From assembly GCA_946894095.1 (NCBI GenBank), contig OX335659.1, forward strand, positions 1,433,501 through 1,497,500: DNA of 64,000 nucleotides. The letters run 5' to 3'. The DNA is from Incurvaria masculella (Eukaryota; Arthropoda; Insecta; Lepidoptera; Incurvariidae). Position numbers and translations under genes: made by a program. Positions 1-12,500 of this stretch are shown here, one piece after another (positions within the stretch are counted from its first letter, which is position 1; each line of letters begins with the position of its first letter). The notes under the pieces were generated by a model. It saw only the letters and a list, made by a program, of their open reading frames with translations. It was not told where the DNA came from and made no database searches.

Positions 1-379
1 AATTAACCACTTGGTTTGGTACAATTTACGAATGGAACTGTTACTCCCAAGTGACTAGTTCGTTCTTAGGTAGGACACATCACAATGTAATCTTGCATTC
101 CATTAAATTTCTAGCTGAAGACTTCACTCGGGTTAGTTTCGTTGTGGACATTCCCCCCAACGGAGCCTGGTAAAATGTTTAATTTAAACGATCAGTTCAA
201 CTGCGCCACCTAACTGGTCCAACTATAGCTAAGGGCCATACTGGCATGTACTGGTGGCCTCATAAGGTGGCATCAAATAGGAATACGTAATACGAACACC
301 CACCATCCTAAGGTTCTGCAAGTAGTGCAAAAAACAACATTTCAGTAAAAACTCATGCTGATGGCCACAACAGACTCAC
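1..379. other. Intron downstream of the last visible neurexin exon
   Basis: AT-rich sequence following the donor GTGAGT (plus 374-379) of the exon at 380-571. It presumably leads to the EGF-B exon outside the window. I see no exon or recognisable repeat in it. Confidence 0.5.
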
Positions 380-571
380 CAGAGTCCTGCTGCCGGGAGT
401 AGGCGGTGAGGTCCTGCGGCCTCCCGTTGAGCACCAGGTCGCGGACGCAGCCAACGAAGCCCTGACGCAGCGCCGCCGTCCAGAGCGCTGGAGGTGTGTT
501 CGCCGGGGAATACTCCGCTCCCAGGCCGCCGACGTAGAATGGGCCGTCCAGTTCCAGCTGATTCGACTCCC
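380..571 (-). CDS. Nrx-1: Neurexin-1 exon: LNS3 C-terminal half
   Basis: 192 bp, phase 1 in and 1 out. The acceptor is ATCAG at 572 and the donor is GTGAGT at 374-379. It encodes ESNQLELDGPFYVGG, then a linker and WTAALRQGFVGCVRDLVLNG: the last beta-strands of LNS3 with the conserved YVGG turn and the cysteine of the terminal LNS disulfide. The first two bases complete a glycine codon with the final G of the exon 3055-3247, giving the TPGES junction expected of neurexins. The exon is GC-rich in an AT-rich surround. Short frames on the same strand in this stretch are out of frame with the exon. Confidence 0.9.
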
Positions 572-3500
572 CTGATTGTCAATTTAGTCACGTGAGTATC
601 ATTTTGATTGCATTTGTTGCAGATTTCTTTATAAAAATAAAAACTTATATTACACTGCTAGTGTTTAAGCCCATTACACTTAAAGGGACTTCGATCAACC
701 CAAGTCACTCGGCCTTCTTATATTGCAGTCCCAGCATGGCGTGTCCTGGCATGGCGCCTAATTCCTATGCGGTGTGTTGGGCTAAAATAATTGCAGTAGA
801 GATGGTATTAGCCATCTATGACGTATTACAAATAAAATATCATGAAATACATGTGACAGATCAAAAAAGGTACGCTTACAATCGTCTGCTCCCAAATGGC
901 TGTAGCCGGTGTGATGATCATGAATGGATGCTGTTTGTGGAGACTGGCCTGCTGTCCTGGCCAACTAGCGTCTTGAACTCTGCGCTGGCGCCGTCGACGG
1001 TGACGCGGCCGTGGCGCCCGGTGCGCCGCAGCAGGAACTCGTTCCAGAGCCCGTCGTCGACGCGGCGCCGCGACGCGCACACGCGCACCCTGGCCGAGCC
1101 CAGGTTTATGTGCACGTATATGTGCCCGTTGAGGAGTTCCATCTCGAGCAGGTCCGCCTATAGGACAACCAACCTGGCGTCTTGAACTCGGCGCTGGCGC
1201 CGTCGACGGTGACGCGGCCGTCGCGCCCGGTGCGTCGCAGCAGGAATTCGTGCCAGAGCCCGTCGTCGACGCGGCACCGCGACGCGCACACGCGCACCCT
1301 GGCCGAGCCCAGGTTTATGTGCACGTATATGTGCCCGTTGAGGAGTTCCATCTCGAGCAGGTCCGCCTATAGGACAACCAACCTGGCGTCTTGAACTCGG
1401 CGCTGGCGCCGTCGACGGTGACGCGGCCGTCGCGCCCGGTGCGTCGCAGCAGGAATTCGTGCCAGAGCCCGTCGTCGACGCGGCACCGCGACGCGCACAC
1501 GCGCACCCTGGCCGAGCCCAGGTTTATGTGCACGTATATGTGCCCGTTGAGGAGTTCCATCTCGAGCAGGTCCGCCTATAGGACAACCAACCTGGCGTCT
1601 TGAACTCGGCGCTGGCGCCGTCGACGGTGACGCGGCCGTCGCGCCCGGTGCGTCGCAGCAGGAATTCGTGCCAGAGCCCGTCGTCGACGCGGCACCGCGA
1701 CGCGCACACGCGCACCCTGGCCGAGCCCAGGTTTATGTGCACGTATATGTGCCCGTTGAGGAGTTCCATCTCGAGCAGGTCCGCCTATAGGACAACCAAC
1801 CTGGCGTCTTGAACTCGGCGCTGGCGCCGTCGACGGTGACGCGGCCGTCGCGCCCGGTGCGTCGCAGCAGGAATTCGTGCCAGAGCCCGTCGTCGACGCG
1901 GCACCGCGACGCGCACACGCGCACCCTGGCCGAGCCCAGGTTTATGTGCACGTATATGTGCCCGTTGAGGAGTTCCATCTCGAGCAGGTCCGCCTATAGG
2001 ACAACCAACCTGGCGTCTTGAACTCGGCGCTGGCGCCGTCGACGGTGACGCGGCCGTCGCTCCCGGTGCGTCGCAGCAGGAATTCGTGCCAGAGCCCGTC
2101 GTCGACGCGGCACCGCGACGCGCACACGCGCACCCTGGCCGAGCCCAGGTTTATGTGCACGTATATGTGCCCGTTGAGGAGTTCCATCTCGAGCAGGTCC
2201 GCCTATAGGACAACCAACCTGGCGTCTTGAACTCGGCGCTGGCGCCGTCGACGGTGACGCGGCCGTCGCGCCCGGTGCGTCGCAGCAGGAATTCGTGCCA
2301 GAGCCCGTCGTCGACGCGGCACCGCGACGCGCACACGCGCACCCTGGCCGAGCCCAGGTTTATGTGCACGTATATGTGCCCGTTGAGGAGTTCCATCTCG
2401 AGCAGGTCCGCCTATAGGACAACCAACCTGGCGTCTTGAACTCGGCGCTGGCGCCGTCGACGGTGACGCGGCCGTCGCGCCCGGTGCGTCGCAGCAGGAA
2501 TTCGTGCCAGAGCCCGTCGTCGACGCGGCACCGCGACGCGCACACGCGCACCCTGGCCGAGCCCAGGTTTATGTGCACGTATATGTGCCCGTTGAGGAGT
2601 TCCATCTCGAGCAGGTCCGCCTATAGGACAACCAACCTGGCGTCTTGAACTCGGCGCTGGCGCCGTCGACGGTGACGCGGCCGTCGCGCCCGGTGCGTCG
2701 CAGCAGGAATTCGTGCCAGAGCCCGTCGTCGACGCGGCACCGCGACGCGCACACGCGCACCCTGGCCGAGCCCAGGTTTATGTGCACGTATATGTGCCCG
2801 TTGAGGAGTTCCATCTCGAGCAGGTCCGCCTATAGGACAACCAACCTGGCGTCTTGAACTCGGCGCTGGCGCCGTCGACGGTGACGCGGCCGTCGCGCCC
2901 GGTGCGTCGCAGCAGGAATTCGTGCCAGAGCCCGTCGTCGACGCGGCACCGCGACGCGCACACGCGCACCCTGGCCGAGCCCAGGTTTATGTGCACGTAT
3001 ATGTGCCCGTTGAGGAGTTCCATCTCGAGCAGGTCCGCCTATAGGACAACCAACCTGGCGTCTTGAACTCGGCGCTGGCGCCGTCGACGGTGACGCGGCC
3101 GTCGCGCCCGGTGCGTCGCAGCAGGAATTCGTGCCAGAGCCCGTCGTCGACGCGACGCCGCGACGCGCGGACGCGCACGCTGCCCGAGCCCAGGTCCATG
3201 TGCACGTATATGTGCCCGTTGAGCAGCTCCACCGCGAACAGGTCCGCCTGGAGGAGGGTTCGGGCGTTTTTGGACGGCCTTCGAAGGCTTCAGTATGACT
3301 ACCTTCTTTTTGGAAAGCACATTTTGTATAGCGCAACATATGGCGTACTCAGGCTCTCATTAAAAAGGCGCCCGAGGACGCACATAGGCTAACGCTTTTT
3401 GGAACGAAAATCATGTCCACCGGCCAGGCGTTTCTACGTCCCATTTGTGAAGGTAAGGAAATATCACGGCGGAAGTGATTTCTTTTGTTGAAAATTAATT

Positions 3501-6500
3501 TATATTTCGCGCGGGAAAGTCTCAAAAGGTTAAACGAGAAAAAAAATTAACTAACTAATATTTTTCAGCCTTTTGTTTGTCAAATATTTTAGTCAACATG
3601 AGCATTGGAACGTTTGCGTATGGGAAATGTGATGTGTTGGCAAATACGTTCTATATTTGAGTATGTTTTCTCTGTCAATGAACAAAAATATACTAACTAC
3701 TCCTTGGCCCAAACATGCCTGGGAATATTTGGTTAACGTTTGGACCATAAGTACGTAAACACCCAGTATTATGTAATATTATCACATGCTTAACACACCT
3801 ATTGGTATTTTTATATAGCTGCATAATTACAAATACAAAGGATGCATGCATTGACAAAAGAGTTCAATAAAAGTCTCGGTTAGAGAAAGATACGTCAAAC
3901 TTATAATAAGGTTAACATTTGATTAAACAGGTTACTGTTTACAGAACCTTACATAGGGTCTTTTTGATCTTATTCATAAAAGATGACGTATTTAATCATA
4001 CGTTGACGTAACTTTAACATTGATATATATTGACCAAACGTGCCTTAATAGCTAATTGATTAAAATGGATGCAAAATTCGCAAAGTGCATTTAAAGTGGA
4101 TACAAAATTGATATGCAGACATATTAATCATAAATGTGCAGTCGTTTTAAAAAATATAGTTAACTGCTATAAGCAGTGGATTGAACGCTCAATGATCCAT
4201 AATAATAGATCTTCAGACTGTTTTTTTATTTTACTAGAGATTGATCATGGCTAATGAAGCATTTCAAGTCTCAATCAAGTGTATCTACGAACTATTCGTG
4301 TAACCATTCGCTAAATTATTGTTAGGATTTGGTTCAGACGATCACAATGTGCTAGAGTACCAAACATGTGCTCAAACATCAAACATTTCGACGCTCACAA
4401 AAACGAATAAACAAACAAACACACACAAAGTGGGTGAAACTTTATAAGGTAGGGTTACTCAATTGTTGGGTTCTTTAATCAATTTACCATGTGACTTAAA
4501 TTATCTTAATTTTACTAAAAATTTTCAGTTCATTCATGCAATGTTTGATCTGAAGTTCACTTGATCATAAAATTTTGTTCGTGATGTTATATATTCTGAT
4601 ATTTTTTTAATAAAATTTTCAGTAAACTTCAAAACAAACCTTTTTAATGAGTCCGAATAAGAGTGTAATGTTAATGATACTAACAGGCAAGAAGTTAAGG
4701 AAAGAGGTGATAATAAAATAAATACACATGCCTATGATAATGACGAAGAGATGAAGCTATGAAGGGATGGTTGATGGAATTTCGCTAATGTCAGACATGA
4801 CAATGATACCAATTACTAAAATTAAAAGTTTTTTGACAACTCTAAATAAAAATGTATCTCATGAAGAACCAAGAGAGGGTCTAAATGTTGTCGATGATGG
4901 TTATGAGTCTTCGGCTGATTTGGTCGCTCAGTTCAACCCCAAAAGCTTCACCCCTTACCGTGCAACCTACCCTTGGTGGCTTGGCGCCGGTGTTGAAGAC
5001 GATGAGACCGTTGGGTTCGTTGGTGCGAAACTTGAAAGAGATAGTTCCGGTCTTGACTGCCTCCCATTTTGGTAGAATCTGAAAGTCAAGACGCAGTCTT
5101 ATTTCCATACGAAAAAAAGAAAGTCGTTTTCGTTCCTATTTTGAATATAAAAACTGGCTTTATGTTTTCTCCAAATACTGATAGTTTTTTTAATATTAAA
5201 TGGTGGGAAAATGGTGGGAGAGAGGCCCTCACATCGGTGTCTGACAACGCCCGTGAGCTTTCAAACACTGACCGGCAGTGCGATTACGCAAAATTTGAGG
5301 ATGGTGCCGCGGTACGTGTAGGTGCGCCCCCGTCATTTCTAAAGCGCGATTACGAAGCCGTTTTTTATCCACCTACATCCAGCACGTAGCACGTAGGCTC
5401 TCTAGTTGCGATGAAGCTACTGCGCAGTAGAATCAATTTTGACAGCTGCGGGTTCATTCACGAAGCGACCTCCCCGCATTTGACAGTTCTTTGGCGTTTC
5501 GTAATACCTATTCCACGCGAAATGTATGGAGTTGACCTAATTGCTGCGGGTAGCGCTGAGTGCCGCACCATTTGTGAATGCATCGATTTCGTAATCGCAA
5601 AAGCTGTCATATTGCTGTAAGTACAGCAACCTACACCCAATTTTGTGCTTCGTAATTGCACTGCCGAGCTGCGAAAACCATGCAGGCCGGCCAAGTACTT
5701 TTCACACCATGTTTTAAATACAGGGCGCTGCAGGCATCTGCACTCGGCAGGGATTGCATTCTACAGTTGGCCGATGGTGTTGGGACCTTAAATTCAAAAA
5801 ATAAATAAGCCCTTCGTTCTTTAATTTCAATATATTCACGCAAGCTAAAATAAGCGTTTACCACCCGTTTCCGGGATAGTCGTAGCGAGTGCGCTAACCG
5901 TCTACTCAAATTAATCAAGAAGCACTCGTATAAAGTGTACAGTCAACTAAATGATCTACCTACTTGGATAGTCTCTACCTTAAACTTCTCTTACCGATTA
6001 AAAATTAAATGGAAACGGAGAACATGATACAAATACAGAAGCCTTGTGTGGCTTATCGGTGGAATTTTGTTTTAAAATTTAATGTAATGTCTGGTAATTT
6101 TTAGACACCAAAAGAAAAAAATAAACATGACAGTCATACAGTTTAGTAACCTTGGTTGTAGGGATATTGGCGGTGCATGATGCATGTATACATTCGCAGA
6201 CATAAAAGATTTGAAAAAGAGAAAAACTAGTGGTTTCAAAATATTTAGACCGATCTTTGTATTGATGTACAACGCTTACTTGTACGCTTTCATCGGTAGG
6301 TGTTTGTATAGTCACTGTTACAAATGGTTTACGAAATTATAGATTATTTTGACGGTTGTTGCTTACTTTCATCGGGAACTCTGAACTTTCTACTGTACAA
6401 GCTTGTCTGTATGCGTGACTTCAGCAGGTCATTACCAAATCGCTTTGACACGTGCACAGGAAACTTGGGCGGTATTTAAGTCAGCGTTATTAATTTCCGT

Positions 6501-9500
6501 TGACTATTCGTGTTCGCGCGACTGTACCTGCAGCTGAAAGCCTCTCCGTTTATTCAGGAGCCCTTCAGCTGACAAATGACGTCCGAATACCGCCGCTATG
6601 AGTGCGGGCCTCGGGTTCCCATCTCATTTGAAGGGGCTTCTCCGGACAGATTGCTGTTAATAACCTCGAGAACACGAACTGATTCACGCAGTGATTGCCC
6701 TGATGGTACATTTTTATTATAGCTCGCACGGCCAGAATTATTCCGATGTTGGTTTTACTTAGATTGAGTTGGGTTTTTATCCCTATTTTTCGCGGACGAG
6801 CGGTAAAGTATAATGTATCATATTTCTTGCCAACTCAGTCATTACAATTTTTAAGTCAAGGTTGTGATTTTTTTTTTAAAAAGTTTAAATTTGAAAATTT
6901 GATATATGTATGAAATATGATGTGTCGATAAAATTGTAATATTCATAATTTCATCTTCATTTAGTTGTAGAATTCGATACATCGATAATTTATTGCTATT
7001 TTTAGTAGAAATCAATGACCACCAAAAAAAGAAATCCATTATATCTATGGCATAATCGGAACTAACCCAAAATTTTGCTAAAATTAAAATTAGGGTAACT
7101 GATAAACTCGCAACATGTTATTTATTAAAATATTACCAACGATTGACGACAGCGATAACGGGTTTTTAGAAGAAACTGGAGTAAATTATCAATTTTAAAT
7201 TTTGTCTTGGCAGAACGGGAAATTATCATTACCATTCCCAATAATGTTAGGCTGTTTTAAATAAAGAATCATTATTTTTCAATTCTTCGGAACATACATT
7301 TACTCCAGTTATAACTCATTCTCAGCTCTGAGGTTCAACATCCAGTCTGGTAGCGAGACTATGACATCTAGCAAGGATCACCAGCCGGTATACCGACCTA
7401 ATTCATTGCAGCAATGCATAATGCAATTATCGGAATCCCAAACGCATTGCTTCGTGTCTTCCGACGTCATTCCAGAGGCAAATTGTACAGTCGCTATAGT
7501 ATAGATATACTATAATTTATATTTATGTATGTATGTCTCGAAACGTCTCTACCGTCAAAAATGCAGCATTGTTGAAGGTGTTTTGCGTTCTGGCTTATGA
7601 GCTGCAACCCTATTGTATGCACCTTATTACGATCGTAGGAAACAAAATCTAACAGTATAGGACACAATATATGTTTGCTGTTATGAGGAACTTCACATTG
7701 ATCTCATCGGTCAAAACAAAAATTATCTTTCTTTTTTCTTATTTTATTTTTTGTCATACACTATTCATATACTCCTTCGTACTACAACTGTTGCCATATT
7801 TGTGAAACACGAGGCTGAACTAACATATTTTCTAAGCTATATATTTATCAATATATTAATATTAATATCTCTATGTAACTCTGTTCGTATTTCCCACAAA
7901 TTGAAGACGACGTAAACGGTATATTAAAATCAGAATAATAAAAAAACACGAACTTTTAGAATCCTTTGAATGAAGGCGAATCTTTGATTTTATTGATTCT
8001 TCAAGGTTTTGTCAGAAACTAATTTCTTAATTATACTTCCGGATAAGATCACAGTCAGTCAGCGTATTTGCGTCCACTGCTGGACATACGCCTCTTCAAT
8101 TTTTCTCCAGTCCTCCCGGCCCTCAGCGGTACAGTACCACTGCTTTCCGCCGACGCACCTGATGTCGTCGTCCCACCTCAAGATCACAGAGCGGAACGCT
8201 TTCGTATATCGAGCCACTCACCAGGTGAGCGTCCCTGGTGGTGAAGGTGACCGGGTCGGCAGTGTCGGTGGCGGTGCAGGAGTACTCCAGCCTTCCGGTC
8301 ACGGTGATGAGCTTGCTGCCCGTGCGCGCCAAGTCTATGAGATTGAGACGCAGCGTGTCCGCTGAGAACTCCACCTGGGCAGTTCGAATTGAGTGTAAAC
8401 ACTTAATGCTTCAGAAATTGGATCACACAATATGATTTATACAGTTACGTAAAATTTAATTCTTAAAAAAATCTTGCAATTTTGTGGATTCCATTGCATA
8501 ATTTAGGAATTCGTTTTCCAAAGTAATGTTTATATTCTAAGAATATAATTTGGAGTTTTAAGCGGTCTCTCAGCTGTTTACTTTAAAAATGATGGAAGCG
8601 GACGGACCAGATTGTATAATTAGTTCTTGGAGCCAGGGAAGAACGGGGGAACAACAGAAAGGCATTAAATAAACCGATTCTCCGCAAATGAGAAAACAGA
8701 GCAGATGTCAAATATTTTACTGTTAAGAGAACAGATGTTCAACCACAGACCCAGCATTGACCTGGATGGAAAACACGGACATTTTTTTATTGCCGCTTTG
8801 ACCATCTTTTTATCCAATGCGATGGTACCAACCCGGGGAGATTAAACCCTACCACCTAGTAGGGAAAGGGGACCTACAGTTTTACATGGATTCCGAACCA
8901 TGAAGCAGTTCGTATTTGTAGCGGAAGGCACTTATCCAACTCAGAATGAGAAAGAAAGTGGTGCATGAAAGGGGCGAGGAATTGACCCCAGGCCTCTGGT
9001 ATGCTAGGCAAGTCCCCGCGCCACTTGGCTACAAGACGCTCGCTCGAGAGATATTCTAAAACTGGTGCTTTCCATGGAGTGGTAGAAGTCTGGAGCAGAA
9101 CCGACCTTCTTGAGGCACCCGATGAAGTTGTTGTGGACGCGGGCGCCGAGCAGCGCGCGCGCGTTCAGCGAGCCGCCGACGTGGGCGCGCGAGCTCGCCA
9201 GCATGGAGAACTGGCCGGCGACGTGCGAGTGCTCGGCGTACACCTCGTCTACCACGGCGGATACCTGCGACCCAGATTGAACAGCTTGGATATGGGAGTG
9301 GACACCTAGGGCCCAGATTTAATAGCTTGGATATTGGGGTGGACACCTGGGACCCAGATTTAATAGCTTAGATATTGGGGTAGACTCCTGGGACCCAGAT
9401 TTAATAGCTTTGATTTTGGGGTAGACGCCTGGGACCCAGATTTAATAGCTTGGATATTTGGGTAGACACCTGGGACCCAGATTTAATAATTTGGATTTGG

Positions 9501-12500
9501 TGTAGACTCCTGGGACCCAGATTTATTAGCTTGGATATTTGGGTAGGCACCTGGGACCCAGATTTAATAGTTTGGTTATGGGGGCAGACACCTGGGACCC
9601 TGATTGAATAGCTTGAATATTGGGGTAGACGCCTGGGACCCAGATTAAACAGCTTGGATATTGGGGTCGACACTAGGACCATTGGTGCCAAAGAAATGTG
9701 AAATATTGTTGAAGTAGGAATAGGGTCCTACACACGAGCTCAATTGGTTTCTCAATTGTGCCTCGCGAGCTTGTTTTCGCGAGTTGAAGTTGATTTAAGT
9801 TATCTGAGTACCTTTGGTCTCTCAGCACAATGTTTTTGATAAAAAACGCAATTAAGGCTAAGGAATGTGACATGTATTTATGTATAATCGACCGTGAAGC
9901 AAGGACACATTAATTGAAGAAAGAGCCCAGTAAAAAGAACTACTTTACGAATATACTGCAAGGCTGGACCCGAACCAGCAAAACATACCATTCGCGGGTA
10001 TTGCGTCCACCAATTTCGCTTTACACGGTCGATTATAAATACATACATGTCACATCCCTTGGAATAAGCGACCTACCTGCTTAGTACGAAAAAGTATATT
10101 TATTCAATAAAGGCTTTCGCAATCAGCATGCATTATTTCATTTCATTTCATTTATTTATTCAACTTCTGGTAGTAAGACTACACTAAGTCATGTCACAAT
10201 TTGATTGATCCGCGGATTCGATCAACCAGTGAAGAAGAACCCGCAAAGAAACTTCACTGGTCTATAAATTATATTTTTTTTTTGTCTTTTTAAGGCGACA
10301 TAGGACCCTAGAACGATCATAACCGATACGCTATCGTTTTATATTTTTAGTTTCCATAATAAGCACTTCTATGCAAATTTAAATCGGAAAACCTTGACAT
10401 GGAACCATTTTATGATTTGGATTAATATAAGTTGGTACTTGCCATTAAAATTCCAGCCTTAAACTGGTTTGAAAAAATTTTAAATCCCACAACATAAGCA
10501 ATAAGGGTATTTTAATAATATTATATTAATTACAATTAATGAAAATGTTAGCAACTCTGGGGAATGTTGTCCTTGATTTACTCAGAATCGCTCTTGTTTT
10601 AGTTAATATTAATTAATATATAGCCAAAATAAAAAAAAATCTAAACGCGACACTAGATAATTGATTAGTGAATACAATCCAATATTAAAATTATATCATC
10701 AAAGCTTATGTTGTCGGCGTTAACGCGCTTCAAAGTTTTTCAAATCGATTTAAGCTTTGAATTTTAATGGCAAAACCAAATTTTTATATTTCTAAATTAT
10801 GAAATGGTTCAATGTCAAGGTTTTCCGATAACACTGTTTGCATAAAAGTTCTTATTATGGAAAATAAAAATATAAAACGGTAGCGTATCGTTTATTGTCC
10901 TTCTAGGGTCTTATGTTCCCTTAATTTGTGAAGATCCCTGGGTTTCTTATTCCATTGGTTGGTTGCAGTGTTCTAATTAGGGTAAGTGAGTGTAATGCGA
11001 CCGAACATTTTTATTTGTTGTGGATAATGAATTCCTTGTTTTTTGTGCAACCTCAGTTCTTAACCTTAATAAATTCTAAACTTCTAAACATATCTTCATT
11101 TAATTCTAAATTAATGTTCCACCCTATACAAAACCAGTTTCAATTGACGCATACATTTTTGGAACCTCGCTCAAGTGCGCTACGACAAAAATGCTCCTTG
11201 GCAGCAAAGAGTTATTAGCCCGGGAAGTTGAGCGCGCCCAACGGACACCAGAGAGTACTGAGAATAATGAGCATAAGTCTTCAAGTCTCGCGGACACAGC
11301 CTGGCGCATGGGGCCAGGTCACACTGACGAGCGATGCCATTCGAACCAAATGAACTCTCGAACAACCGACACTCACATGTCAATCGATATGTTTTGTATT
11401 TGGCTGTAAGGAAATGACATTTTAATTTAAGAAAAAACTCTAAGCTGTACTTTATAAATATATAGCTGAGGCTTGAGGATGATAAACATAAGGCTCAACT
11501 CGAGTCAGTTACGTTTTGAGCCTTGATTTTAAAACGTTCAAAAAACCAAAAGTTTTAGCTTGACAATAGCTCCACCTACCGGGTTGAACTAGCAAAAAAC
11601 CATCGTGACCTCGTAAATACAAACTCAAAAAAGTCAAGAATTACATACGCCGGGCTATTACACCTAAAGCTAGGATGGCAATTCATAGCTGTGTATCGGT
11701 GTCTACACTTATGTACAGAATCGGTATGGCAGAAGAGGCATGTGTAGAATAAATGCATTAGAAATAAGTTCCTCGAGGAAGGTACGCGGATTTAATTTTT
11801 ACTTTCGAAATGACTGGGTTAGAAGGCAGTATAAATTGAAAAAAATAATTAAACGATATCCTGGAAAGGTGCCAATAGAGGAGATTTTTTACATAGTTTA
11901 ATGGGCCTAGTTTTCTCATCATATGGTTATTTAGAAAGAGTGTGTTGTTAGCAAGTAACATATGATATAATAAAAGTAGTGTAAATTGAAAAACAATATT
12001 GTGATAAGAATTAAAAGAAGAATAACGAACTAGCATGAGAACAAGGTCCCGCGTATATGTTTTTCAACTGTAATCATAAAAAACATAATAACCAAAATAT
12101 CTGACAAATTCGCCGATCGCAAAGTAATCGTTGTCGCATCGCTCGCATATGTCGTCCATAACCGTTCTCTCTAAGGGAATGGGAAGTTGTAAAAGTTATT
12201 TATTATTGAAGCAGTTGGCTGCATGTGTTGCCCTAAGCGCCTTTATTGGTTCGTTTGGCGAAAGTTCGTAAAATCGTCGGCGGGTTGGCCAACTGACAGA
12301 CGTTCCTTCGAGCTCGATAAAGTTTCCCGTTATCGGTGTCTGGCTTCCCTGTCTGCTGTTTTTAGGTAATTAATTTATGTTTACTTCTGCTCGGTACGCT
12401 GCTGGCAAGTTTCGAACTTTAGTACGTTTCTTCGTGAAATAATTTTATGAACACAAATTATAAAATATTATATTTTAGTTGGACCATTATCATTTGACAA

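Noticed and set aside
966..3038. Mutually exclusive exon cluster, as in Dscam-type genes
   Set aside because: Spacers of 16 bp leave no room for branch points, and the copies are almost identical, so there is no diversity to select.
918..3232. Rows of 70- and 81-codon frames on both strands
   Set aside because: They are the same 209-bp unit read repeatedly; plus-strand frames are antisense to the neurexin exon and minus-strand frames run from the exon across the 16-bp spacer into a wrong frame.
5069..5389. 106-codon plus frame as a gene
   Set aside because: It overlaps the antisense of a neurexin exon border and shows no recognisable domain.
10290..10924. Autonomous piggyBac transposon
   Set aside because: TTAA borders and inverted repeats are present but there is no transposase frame, so only a MITE is supported.
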